This document shows, in pieces, positions 36,833 to 48,036 of a stretch of DNA of 64,000 nt. The first letter of the stretch is position 1. The number at the start of each line of letters is the position of its first letter. A model generated the notes under the pieces. The model was not told where the DNA came from and searched no databases. It saw only the letters and a list, made by a program, of their open reading frames with translations. The DNA comes from Acephala macrosclerotiorum. Lineage: Eukaryota; Ascomycota; Leotiomycetes; Helotiales; Mollisiaceae. The DNA lies in the NCBI GenBank assembly GCA_014904845.1, contig MU119257.1, forward strand, positions 88,733-152,732, given 5' to 3'. The position numbers and the translations under genes are program-made.

Positions 36833-37648
36833 ATGGTATGTCTGCAACTCACTCTGTGATTCGAAACGCTGTTCAGTCAGCTCATCAACATGAGCTCTCT
36901 CCTTCTGCGCCAGCTGCTCCACTCCCTCCCATTTCATTCACAAATCAAGCGCCTGTCTACTCTTGGCTTACTAACAACCCCCAAAGTCAACAGCACTCAA
37001 ATCTATCAAATCCCTTGCCCCCCTCCTCGACCGCGTCCTCGTCCAACGCATCAAAGCCGAAGCCAAGACCGCATCTGGCATCTTCCTCCCAGAATCAAGC
37101 GTTAAGGAATTGAACGAGGCGAAGGTCCTTGCGGTTGGTCCTGGTGGATTGGATAAGGATGGGAAGAGAGTTGCTTGCAGTGTGCAGCCGGGTGATAAGG
37201 TTTTGATTCCTCAGGTATGTTGATTTCTTGCGGATATAGGTGGGAGTTAGGATGTAGGCTTGCGGTATGGCTACAGGCTTTGATTCTGGGGTGTGCATAG
37301 AGAATAGGAGTGTAGCCTTTGGGATTCAGATCTTTCGGCCGACTTGTCGAGGGAGAATGGCGGAATCGGCGGAATGGGGACAAGAAAGAGAAGGATGACA
37401 TGTTACGCCTGCTTATATCATTTGCAACTTTTAGATTGGCGTCGGGTCTTGTGGACAAATTGCTGACACAATATTTCTAGTATGGCGGATCACCAGTCAA
37501 GGTTGGTGATGAGGAGTATTCGCTTTTCCGGGACCATGAGTAAGTCTTACCATCTCTTGTCCTCTTCTTCCCTTATGACTCTATCACTTGACATGGCAAG
37601 CAGCAATCACTAATTCTCCTCAGCATCCTGGCCAAGATCAACGAGTAA
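36833..37648 (+). CDS. hsp10: Mitochondrial co-chaperonin Hsp10
   Basis: Four exons, 36833-36835, 36987-37214, 37481-37539 and 37624-37648, give 104 residues, the usual Hsp10 length. The first exon is just the ATG, split from the rest by a 151-nt intron with a TTACTAAC branch site. Protein motifs are STALKSIKSLAPLLDRVLVQR, the mobile loop AEAKTASGIFLPES that contacts Hsp60, then LNEAKVLAVGPGG, YGGSPVKVGDEEY and ILAKINE. The protein caps the Hsp60 barrel in the mitochondrial matrix. The short intron-rich structure and the upstream heat-shock-like site fit a stress-inducible gene. Confidence 0.95.
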
Positions 37649-38465
37649 ATGCCGAGGTTGATAGGACTTGGGGAGAGAGGCGATTCGAGATAGAAGAAAG
37701 GGGAGGTGTACCATACGATTGTATAACAATGTTGCATAGCGATAGCGAAGGGTGAGTGATGGTGGAATTTGCATACTCGATTGATATGTAGGGGAGGAAG
37801 ATGGAGGAATGTCTGTACTATGTGCTGAATCGCCGGCTGGCAACTTTGCTGCTGGGTATGAAAATGAATCTCCTCTCTTCCATCCATACTCCCTCTCCCT
37901 CTCTTAACCCTCTCTCTAGCTTCTATGCAAGTCGGAATGGCACTTTTTTGCATGGTATACGTGAAAGGGAAGGAACAAGAAGTCATGTTCAGTACTCAAT
38001 GGCACAGACGTTTCTGGTCAGTCACCATCATACACTTGTGCACGGGATGTCTGACCTACTACCTGACCAGCAGGTATAGTGGCAATCATTTTCTCAAACT
38101 TCCAAGGACCCCAGCTGTCTTTGTTACACAGGCAAGTGCCTTCCTAGACTTCCCACTTAAGCAATGTCTTCCTGCAGGTACCCGCAAGAACGATGAGGAT
38201 GTGTATTGTGTTCTCTGTTGCCCCTTCTTGTCTAAGTATCTAAGTACTCTCCGAATTTATGATAGAAGGCAGACAACTCATCTGTTGCTGCCGTCTCATT
38301 GTCTGTGTTTAGACAGCCCTTGCACCATGGTTTTCAATCTCAATGCTCTTTCTGTTCTTTAGACAACTAGACCGTCCTCCCTTCCACCAACAAAAGTATT
38401 TCGTTAGTTGTCATGCTCTGAGCCAAACAAGATGTTGTGCCCACAATGTTCGTGGCCTACAGTGA
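37649..38465. other. Intergenic region, no gene seen
   Basis: Frames such as 37925-38362 show no family motif or plausible composition. Nothing else recognised before the tandem repeat starts. Confidence 0.45.
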
Positions 38466-38798
38466 ATTTCGATTCACGCCACCAAACAGTGCAATTCCAC
38501 ATCATTTTCTCAGTTAGAATGCGATCAACTCCCCTGCGTGATGTATTTTCGATTCAATGGGCTATTTTCGAGTCAATTGGACGTTCTGCAAGCAAAATTC
38601 GAGTCAATTGGCTGTTCGCGAACATTTTCGATTCACGACCTCAGACAGGGTCATTGCCTCATCATGTTCTCAATTCAAATGTTTATAACGCAAATTCGAC
38701 TCAGCACGCCTTTCCTTGCCCCATTTTCGACTCAATTGACCATTCTGCGCGCAATTCGATTCAGTGGGCAGTACTAGGAGCAATTTTCGATTCACGAC
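38466..38798. repeat. Imperfect ~159-bp tandem repeat carrying TTCGANTCA motifs
   Basis: Nine copies of TTCGA[T/G/C]TCA start at 38468, 38548, 38567, 38598, 38627, 38695, 38726, 38755 and 38786. The pattern recurs with a period of about 159 bp (38468 to 38627 to 38786; 38567 to 38726), and flanking sequence also matches (TTTTCGATTCACGAC at 38625 and 38784), so this is a diverged tandem duplication of about 2.1 units. It ends about 115 bp before the AA9 start codon and may be promoter sequence. Confidence 0.85.
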
Positions 38799-38915
38799 GT
38801 GATGCAGCGCATGCATAAGTAGCCAGCACCTCTTCGAGATACACCTGTCCTGCCCAATTCTACGACCACTCGTTCTGCAAAAAGTTGAACAACCAAGACT
38901 AGATCTCACATAACA

Positions 38916-41587
38916 ATGAGACTCACACTCGCTTATGTCTTCGCAGCACTGCAGGCGGTGTTTGCTCATACACTGTTCACGACTCTGTTCATCAACGATG
39001 TTAATCAAGGTGATGGTACTTGCGTGCGCATGCCTATGTCGCCAGGTAACGCCACGGATCCTGTCATCGGGATAGGAGCAATCGAGATGGCTTGTGGTAC
39101 GTTGATCTTGCTAGCCATAGGAGACTACAACATAACGCTAATCTTTCATAGGAAATGGAGGCAATACCTACGTTCCCAGGGCCTGCCCTGCCAATTCTGG
39201 GTCGAAGCTCAGCTTTCTATTCCGCGACACGCCTGATGGGTCAAAACCTGGTGCTATAGATCCCTCGCACAAAGGTCCTTGCGCAGTGTACATGAAGTAT
39301 GTTGAGACTCCAGCAGTGAGAGCCGACGGTGGTTCCTGGTTCAAGATTTGGGATGATGGCTTCGACAATAAGACCTCCAAATGGTGTACAGAGAGGCTCA
39401 TTGACAACCAGGGGCTCATTTCTGTCAACTTACCTACCACCCTAGCGGATGGATACTATCTTGTCCGCACCGAGATTCTCGCTCTTCACGAGGCGGACAA
39501 AACACCTCCCGACCCTCAGTTCTATGTCGGTTGCGCTCAAATCTACCTGGGTTTGCCAAATGCCGCAAATGGCGTTCTGCCAAACAACACCGTTTCCATC
39601 CCTGGCTACCTGAGAGCAGATGATCCTTCGGTGAATTTCAACATCTACAACGGCTCTTCGCCGTACATAATGCCTGGTCCTCCACCATATACCAACGGCG
39701 ATCCTGTAAATGTTGCTCCAAGAGTGGACCATCACGACCAATCATTCCTCCCGAACGGCGCAATATACACGAACGCAAATTGGTGGGCAGTTGACCTAGA
39801 CTCATACTCTACTTCTGATGGATGCTGGAATGTAAGTCTTTAAGCAGTGTCATAACCGGCATCTAGTAACTGATGGCTTTCAGGCAAGCACTTCATGCTT
39901 CAACCAGACTGCGATATGCTACAAAACCGCACCGCCAACGGGCTCCCAGGGTTGTAAGGTATGGGAAGCCAAGTGCAACGTGATTCAGGCTGCATGTAAC
40001 GCGAACAAATTCAGTGGTCCTCCCGATGCGTTCAAAGCGTTGACTCTGCCCAGCCAAGTCAACTACACTATCCCGCCTGCAAGCAACATCACAGACCAGT
40101 ATTACGCTGACCAATATGGCCCCGTACAAGTGTCTAGATCCCTCAACAACAGCAGGACCACTACGAATGGTACCTTACTGTCAATGGCTGTGCCAACTCT
40201 CAACATGGCATTGACTCTTACAGCCTCAAACCTGGCTTCCACCTCACCGAGCAATACACCTACATCGCCATCTTCACATTTCCTTTCACCTTTAGTAGGA
40301 TTCTCAACTCAGCTCGGTTTCGGTTCTTCAACGTCGGCGACTAACCTCTCGATCACGATTCAATCGACTAGCTCCTCAAGTTTCCTAGAGTCTACAAATT
40401 TTACTTTCATTCCCTCCATCAAGACTTCAGTGCTCGCTTCAATAAACCCAATGATCGTCCAAGCGCCATCGACTTTAACATCATCACGAACCTTGAGCAC
40501 AGTGTTCAAGACAACCTTGGTGACCTCAACCTTGGGTCGGCCCTTTGTCCCCCCATCAACGAGCTCCGCTTTGGTGTCCTCCAGTCCATCTGTCACAGCA
40601 TCTACGGGCTCTTCGTCAAATAGCTCTTCGTCAACTAGGTCTTCATCAAGTGGCTCTCTATCGACTGGCTCCACGTCAGTTAGCTCTTCATCAAATGGGT
40701 TTTCGTCAAATAGCCCTCAGTCAACTTCCTCTTCACCTATCACCACTTCTTCCATACTTGTACCGTCGATTTCTAGCTCGCCCAAGAGACCTTCAACGAC
40801 TTCATCCCTACCACCCATCACTTCAGCCACATCTGTCCAGTCGACTTCCAGCTTATCCAGTAGCTCTATATCGGCTTTCATCCCACCACCAACCACTTCA
40901 GCCACATCTGCTATGTTGAATTCTGCGTCAAGCACATCAACAGATACAGTCCTTGAGATAACCATCCTCCCAAATTCAAGCTCATCGCCAAGCTCTTCTG
41001 GGCCTTCTTTCTCATACAACGGTAAACCGCCTCCAGATTCAATCCCAACAATCTCTATAGCCACGAATACGTCCATAATCACCACAGCATCGACCGCACC
41101 CACTCCCTCACCAACCTACCCGTTAAGTACTAATGGAAAATGTGGCGCGGGGCCCAACGGTACTGGAGGGACTACCTGTCTGGGTAGCATATATGGTCAG
41201 GTACGTCTAATTCTCATCCTAACTTCAATTGAACTCACGGGAACCAAACTCCCCATTGTTCTTGATCCTGAATTTAACTTTCTCTATACTAGTTGAGAGG
41301 TTATCATACTAATAGAACAATAGTGTTGCAGTGCCAATGATGGAACCTGTGGGGCAACAAAAGCTCATTGCCACGACCACTGTCAAACCCCCTTTGGGAT
41401 GTGTGTGGACAAAGAAGATGGCCCTGAAACTGCTATCATAACTGATGCTCTCCCAACAGCAAGTCCAAGCCCTAGCAGTAGGAAGAGAAGTAGGAAGGAG
41501 AGATTGGAGCGCTTCACTGCAAGACATGTTGAGAACGTGGGTAAGTTGAAGCGAGGGAGGCATCATTGGATGAGACGACTTCTTTGA
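38916..41587 (+). CDS. AA9 lytic polysaccharide monooxygenase with Ser/Thr linker, CBM18 and basic tail
   Basis: Four exons, 38916-39096, 39152-39831, 39884-41200 and 41324-41587, give 813 residues. A 17-residue signal peptide (LAYVFAALQAVFA) precedes His18, which becomes the N-terminal copper ligand; His100 (SHKGPCAVY) and Tyr183 (DPQFYVGCAQ) complete the AA9 copper site. After a Cys-containing segment (about 285-335) comes a Ser/Thr-rich region of about 300 residues, probably O-glycosylated. An eight-cysteine CBM18 chitin-binding module follows (KCGAGPNGTG...CCSANDGTCG...HCQTPFGMC, about 705-755), split by the last intron. The final 45 residues are strongly basic (RKRSRKERLERF). AA9 enzymes oxidise beta-glucans such as cellulose; CBM18 binds chitin, so the combination could tether the enzyme to the fungal wall. 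The substrate is not established. Confidence 0.88.
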
Positions 41588-43202
41588 TCGTCGAATCCTA
41601 CATTCCGTTTTTATGTTAAAACATGTAAGATTATGTGAGAGTAAAGGACATGTTTGATTGTTTTGAAGATGGTTTTTATGTTTATAGGTTAATGCTTGAT
41701 TGTTGAGTAATATGAAATATTACTCGCTGTTCACCTTTGCCTTGATGTTTGCATGCATATCTCTGATGCGATGGTTTGATATGTGATGGCCTTGTTCCTT
41801 GTTCAAACTTAGTACCGATATGAGTGATAGGTTGATCGGAAGTTCCTGAAATTAAGGGTGATTCATAGTGTTGGACGTTCCTTCCTCTTGCAAAGCACAA
41901 GTGTGGCTCCTGCTCAACAAGCATCGGCAGCACCGCCACCGAGGTACGACAGAACCAAGGATGAGTTCTTAGTTGACCAGATATCCCGAAGAGTTGTAGA
42001 CAGGAAATTAATGCTCTTCAGTCAGAGCATGAAGGAGAAGAAGAATCGAAGTAATCACTTGATCACGTGTACCAAATTTTGGGCTTCAAGGTAGCTCTAA
42101 GGTAAGGTACACTGAATTTCGAGATATCCTTTCAAAGAGATATCTAGAGAATTATCGTTCACTGGAAACTCATATATTGCAGAGACAGACAAAGGAGCGC
42201 GACTGTCATGTGACTGTTGTCCTCGGCTCCAAGGGCGGTATTTCAGTCTTTTCTCTGCTCAACGACCCCTCACTTCAGCAAAGCACAACCAACTTCAGAG
42301 CCTCGATCTTCTGCCCTCAACCCATTGTGGTAGACTGTTCACGCGAAGAGACTTCAAAGAAGAATTGTAAGCTACAGCAGCAGAGGCAAAAGTTACAAGG
42401 GATATGGCATTTCGCGATCGCCACACTTCAACGCCTTTATGAGGCACTTCCGATCCAGCTACCAACTATAGTACTAGGAATTTCAGTGATGGCACATCGA
42501 GCACTACTGGCAGGATTTGGACTCGGTTCTTCGGGGAGGTTTTGGTCGCGGAAAGTGAGTTTATGGGCTGAGAACCGACTGGGCATTCAGGTGTGTGAGT
42601 TAGTGCGAGCAACTGTCGAATACGTCGAGGAAGGCTGCCTTCGTCGAATGAAAGTCTGCCTGCCTTGTTACTTTGAATGTGGGCTAGTATATGCCTCCTC
42701 ACGAGCCACATGTCTCAGCCACAGCGCTCACAGGGGGTGTTGCCAAGTAGGGACATCAACGTCTCCCACCTCGGAACAGCAATACGGGATAGCCTTTTGA
42801 CCAAGGCTATATACCACTGAGCAGGAGGGCCTACCCCACCACTTCAAACAAAAATGCATGCTCCTTGAAATAGACTCACAGTAATGGTGCCAACCCAAGC
42901 CTGGATTGAGGCGAAACCGCACTCAAGGACCATCCAAAACTGTCGGCTCTGTTTCTCCTCAGAATGGGCCAGTCAGACAAATATTTGCCATGTGATGTAC
43001 GGAAGTATCCTCTTCACTCTGCATCCGAGTCTAATAATACCCTTCGTAGCCTTTCTTCCTATCCCCCTTCTTGGTTCGCATACTTTCTTTTGTTTGCAAT
43101 TCTTCTCACCATCGTCTTCGTATTACCTCTTTCGAAGGACAGATGTATCAAATGGCGTTGACTTTTAGACCGCTTCAGCTTTCTTAGCAGATCGTGTTTT
43201 TC
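41588..43202. other. Intergenic region, no supported gene
   Basis: Several frames exist (plus 42177-42800 is the longest) but none contains a motif or plausible composition. No repeat or RNA gene noticed. Confidence 0.45.
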
Positions 43203-43960
43203 ATGTTCCTAGTATTGTGCTGGCTCTCCCTCGAAGTTGCTGCTCAAGGCTCCGCTACAAATGGTACGGATCAAATTATTGATTTCTGCAGACGCTTCGA
43301 CCACCAGACCGCTATCGTCGATAATTGATTCCTCGCGGATGGAGGGTTTGTTAACCTTTACTCGGGAGGTCAGGGAAACCCTCTTGCCACAAATGAGACA
43401 AGTTCAAGTGCTGGGACATGGTGCTCGTGGGAGTCGACTTTTCACTGATGAATGGTTTATAGATGACGCGCTCCTCTGCTCGGACCTTCTAGCTCTGTAT
43501 AATTGGTTGCCGGATATGACCGCGGGCTTGACCAAGAATATCTCTGTGGCTTCTGTTTCAGGAGGAGTGTTGTGGGCGGATGAAGTCAACAAAAGACCTT
43601 TTGGCTTTGGTGGATACTTTCCAGATTCTCCTTCAAGCCCATTCGCAACTTGGTCGTACAGAACAGACCATGATACTTGGGACGTTGTGACCACAAATAG
43701 CGATCCGAGCTACTTGGCATATGGGATGGGAGCAGTGGCGCCAGAGGCAGGCGTCGGACACTACTTGAGAGGATACCAAGAGAATCAAACAGAATGCTTG
43801 GACCGGGGATCGGCTTTATAGCCCGAATCTGGTGGAATTTGACATGATAGAATATCGATATCAGAACATCGGTGGTCCGAATTCACATGGCCGTGGCAAA
43901 GGTCTCGTGGTCTTCGTTCCTGCTTCTACATCAGGGATTTTGGTCTCTTTTGGTGGAATA

Positions 43961-45340
43961 CTCCCTACAGGCCGTATTAATTGTTAATGCTCAGACCCCT
44001 TGCCACTATCTTTCCACCCCTAGGCGCACCACTTATGGCATGCTACAAAGCATGCTGCTTTTAATCACTCTACAGCAAAATGAGACTATTCAGAGTCTTG
44101 ATTTCTATCTAGTATTTTGTGTAAGTTCCATTGGCAGCTATAACAGCTGCACAGCGCTCTGGCATAGTGTAAATGATATCCCTGATCTCTGCATTTGTGA
44201 CTAACTCCTATGCCTCATTCACAGTAGCCCTGAGCCTCTTATAATTCCTGTGCACATGAAAATCTAATGCTTGCAAAATATCTTTTATTTTGTTTCAAAT
44301 ACTCTCAATAAGTGATAAATTTGAAGAAAATAGAGACCAAAAAATAAGATAGATTCTTCAGTTTGCAAACATTTGTTGAGTATATACTGCAGTGTGCTTT
44401 GATTCTTCATCTTACTGAAATTGTAGCCTTGGATGTGTTTGCAAGTAGTGTGCAATAGAAGGAACTATTTTCTGAGAGTAAAACTCTTTAGTAATTGTCT
44501 TCTATTTCTTTTCTCAGAATATGCTCAAACTTTTACTATATTTTCCACTTATACAACCCCAGAACATCCATTCTATTTTCCTCTGCTACTTATGTGCTAC
44601 ACAATCAGAGTAAAAGAGCTCAGCATCTCCAATTAGTCTTATTACCCACTGCTTCTTGTGATAATCAAACTGCACTTAGTTCTCATTACTCCAAAGGATC
44701 TCATTCTACTGCTCTAATGTCCAATGCTCATGCTTTTATGTTTATTGCAGTCTTTTGCGCTAGTTCTCCTCAGACAATAGAGACTTTTTTCTTCTAATAG
44801 TTCTACAATAGTCTTCTTTTCTAAGAGCATTTTTAATGGTTGTATTACTACACTATTCTTTTCAATCAAACCACTTAAAAATCTCTATTTATAGGATCTC
44901 GCGAGTAAAAAAGTTGGAAATGATCTAGCGGATTAGTTACTTGCGTTTGAGAGTATCAAGCTTAGAATACTTCTCACAGTAGTCCTTTTTTTGAGAAGTA
45001 GATCGAGTTTTTAAGGCATAATCGATCTGGCGGCGTGTAATATAAAAGTATTAGAGAAGAATGTTAGCAATGGACTAGTTTGCAGTGTAATAGAAAGTCT
45101 ATAGTTTGAGTTTATCGTCTTTAGAAAGATCATAAATTGAGGTTTTTGGCACAGGCACATGTAATGATTCTATGATACTAATGCTGATTCTGAGAGTTTG
45201 CACATAGTAAAAGCAGTATATGAAGTAGTGCAAAGACACTTAAATGATTAGTAGGTAGCTTTTGCCCTTGACAAGTAATAAGTAAAGAGAGGAGTGGCAA
45301 TATCACCTCAAATTTAACAATTAAAACAACCTGTGAGTAG
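43961..45340 (-). mobile_element. Tc1/mariner-like element, copy A (degenerate)
   Basis: 1380 nt, flanked by TA on both sides (43959-43960, 45341-45342). Ends share an imperfect inverted repeat with the core ACAGG..GT.TTAATTGTTAA. On the minus strand, scattered transposase remnants are readable, with a C-terminus resembling RDIIYTMPERCAAVIAANGTYTKY. The coding frame is full of stops, many of them TAG or TAA where Trp or Gln is expected, consistent with C-to-T mutation. No active transposase remains. Confidence 0.8.
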
Positions 45341-45439
45341 TATAATAGAACACTTCGACGAGAGAGGTTACTAAAGTAAGTATTTCTTCAAATCATATTA
45401 ATCAAACAAAGCTAGCGCTATCAGGCGTCTATGGATGTA

Positions 45440-46820
45440 CTACCCACAGATTGTTTTAATTGTTAAATCTGAGGTAATGTTGCTACTTCTCTTTTCATTT
45501 ATCACCTGTCAAAGGCAAAAGCTATCTACTAATCATTTAAGTGTCTCTGCACTATTTCATATGCTGCTTTTACTATGTGCAAACCCTCAAAATCAGCATT
45601 AGTATCATAGAATCATTACATGTGCCTGTACTAAAAATCTCAACTTATAATCTTTCTAGAGACGATAAACTCAAACTACAAACTCTCTATTATACTGCAA
45701 ACTGGTCTATTGCTAATATCCTTCTCTAATACCCTTATATTACACGCCGCCAGGTCGACTATGTCTTAAAAACTCGATCTACTCCTCAAAAAAAGAGCTA
45801 CTATAGAAAGCATTTTAAGCTTGATATTTCCAAACGCAAACAATTAATCCGTTGAATCACTTTCAACTTTTTTACTCGCGAGATTCTATAAGCAGAAATT
45901 CTTAAGTAGTTTGATTAAAAAAAAATGGTATAGTAATACAATTATTAGAAATGCTCTTAAAAAAAAAGACTATTGCAAAATTACTAGAAGAAAGAAGTCT
46001 CTATTGTTTGAAGAGAACTAGTGTAAAAGACTACAGTAGGCACAAAAGTATAAGCATTAGACATTAGAGCAATAAAATGAAATCCTTTGAAGTGATAAAA
46101 GCTGAGTGCAGTCTGATTATCACAAAAAGCAGTGAGTAACAAAACTAATTGGAGATACTAAACTTTTTCACTCTAATTGTATAGCACATAAATAGCAAAG
46201 GAAAATAAAATAAATATTCTGGAGTTGCATAAGTAGAAAATATAGCAAAGACTTAAACATATTCTGAGAAAAAAAATAGAAAACAATCACCAAAGAATCT
46301 TACTCTTAGAGAGTAGTTTCTCTTATTGCACACTACTTGCAAACACACTCAAAGCTACAATTTCAGCAAAATAGAGGACCAAAGTACACTGCAGCATATA
46401 CTCAATAAATGTTTGCAAGCTAAGGAATCTATCTTATTTTCTGATCTCCATTTTCTCTAGATTTGTTACTTATTGAGAGCATTTGAAACAAAATAAAAAA
46501 TATTTTGCAAGCATTAGATCCTCATGTGCACAGGAATTATAGGAGGCTCAGGGCTGCTGTGAATGAGACATAAGAATTAGTCATAGATACAGAGATCAAA
46601 GATATTATTCACACTATGCCAGAGCGCTGTGCAGCTGTTATAGCTGCCAATGGAACTTACACAAAATACTAGATAGAAATCAAGACTCTGAATAGTCTCA
46701 TTTTGCTGTAGAGTGATTAAAAGCAGCATGCTTTGTAGCATGCCATAAGTGGTGCGCCTAGGGGTGGAAAGATAGTGGCAAGGGGTCTGAGCATTAACAA
46801 TTAATACGGCCTGTAGGGAG
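45440..46820 (+). mobile_element. Tc1/mariner-like element, copy B (degenerate, inverted to A)
   Basis: 1381 nt with TA at 45438-45439 and 46821-46822, in the opposite orientation to copy A. Plus-strand remnants include an HTH region (RRQVDYVLKTRSTPQKK) as in Tc1/Tc3-type transposases and the same C-terminal block. Its outer 210 bp (46611-46820) is an exact reverse complement of 43961-44170; further in, the copies differ by many transitions. A 99-bp spacer separates A and B. The element cannot encode an active enzyme. Confidence 0.8.
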
Positions 46821-48036
46821 TATGGCAGGTTCACTTTACAAAACGATGCGGGGCACTGACATTGTGTAATAGAACATCTCCATATACGATATCGCCAATG
46901 GTATGCTCAAGAAGCGAGCGGACAAATTCCCGAACAGCGAACTCGGTTTTGTGGGGAAGTCGCATGGCCAGAAGACAGATCTTCGTTCAACATGTGAGTA
47001 GCATGGTTTTCTCAAAGGCCCATCGCCAGACTGACTTCGACTTTTGTACAGCTACCTTATGGGGGCCTCAGACCGAACGCAGAGACCATCAACGGGTCCA
47101 TGGCTTTCGACGATGTATACATCCAGCATTCGTTTGGATCAAAGCATACCCCCAAACCGCGCAGGCGTCATTTCCCCGTCATTCTATGTCATGCAATATT
47201 GTCAACAACACACAAATGATCGTGATGGGAGGGTCATTTCCGAACGCTACCATTTGCAATTTACCATTACTTCAAGCACAAAATAACATCAATCTTAGGC
47301 TTAACAACCCGGATATAGCCCTTTGGTCCGAGTTTGTGCTCGATTACCCTGCATACATGGTCCCCCCACAAGTTGTAAAAGCTATTAGTGGAAGGCTAGT
47401 CTCATCTCTATTCAATGCTGCATTTCAATACAGAATATTCGCTAATGTGTTCACTTTGATTTGGATGTGAAAGGTGGTGCGAATGCCACCGGCCCTCTAG
47501 TTGGGACTGCTACCTATGATTTCTCCCTCTTCCAAGGACAATGCACCGTTCCTGGCCGCACTCAACCCCAACAAATAGCCCAACGCCAATCCAAACACCC
47601 ACACATCCAAAGAAGAAAACAAATGTGACTGATATTGTAGCTGGTTCCACTGTCGGAGGCATTGTACTCCTCGTTGCTGGTATTTCCAGCCTCTTCTTTT
47701 TACGCAAATGCCAAACAAGGAATAATGTTGTGTCGGCCGACCAGTCCCTTGGCGATGACAAAATCCCTGCGGAGGCTGGTGATTATCCGAGTAAACCCTT
47801 CCTTGAACTTCCAGCGAAGGAGACACATCAGGATCCTTCTGAATTGACGGGTGGGCATGCGGCCAGTGAGATATGGAGCCCACCAGTGGAATTACCCGCT
47901 ATTCAAATGCCCTCTCATTCTGAGGTGAACGGGGATCTGGGAAGTAGTTGTTGACACATAATTGTATTGTTGAGCGGCTGGACAGAGTTCGACACATTTT
48001 GATATCAGCCAACCTGATTAAAGTACAAGCTTTGCT

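Larger units (their letters stand above)
43203..47954 (+). pseudogene. Kelch-type membrane protein pseudogene split by transposons
   Basis: The start encodes a signal peptide (MFLVLCWLSLEVAAQG) followed by DFCRRFDHQTAIVDN, the typical opening of fungal secreted kelch/beta-propeller proteins. A TGA at 43326-43328 interrupts it. Kelch blades continue in shifting frames (VSGGVLWADEVNKR, GKGLVVFVPAST, GILVSFGGI) up to 43960. There 2.86 kb of transposon sequence intervenes. After 46823 the gene resumes (ISIYDIANG, SGQIPEQRTRFCGEVAWP, GGLRPNAETINGS), with a frameshift after IANG and a one-base loss inside the YLYGG motif. The 3' part retains a membrane helix (VGGIVLLVAGISSLFFLRKC) and a cytoplasmic tail ending at 47954. 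The ancestral protein was single-pass with an extracellular propeller. No product can be made. Confidence 0.85.

Noticed and set aside
42177..42800. 207-codon plus-strand frame
   Set aside because: No motif, no splice-compatible neighbours, composition like translated non-coding DNA.
45541..45729. 62-codon plus frame between the transposon ends
   Set aside because: It is a degenerate piece of the copy B transposase region, not a separate gene.
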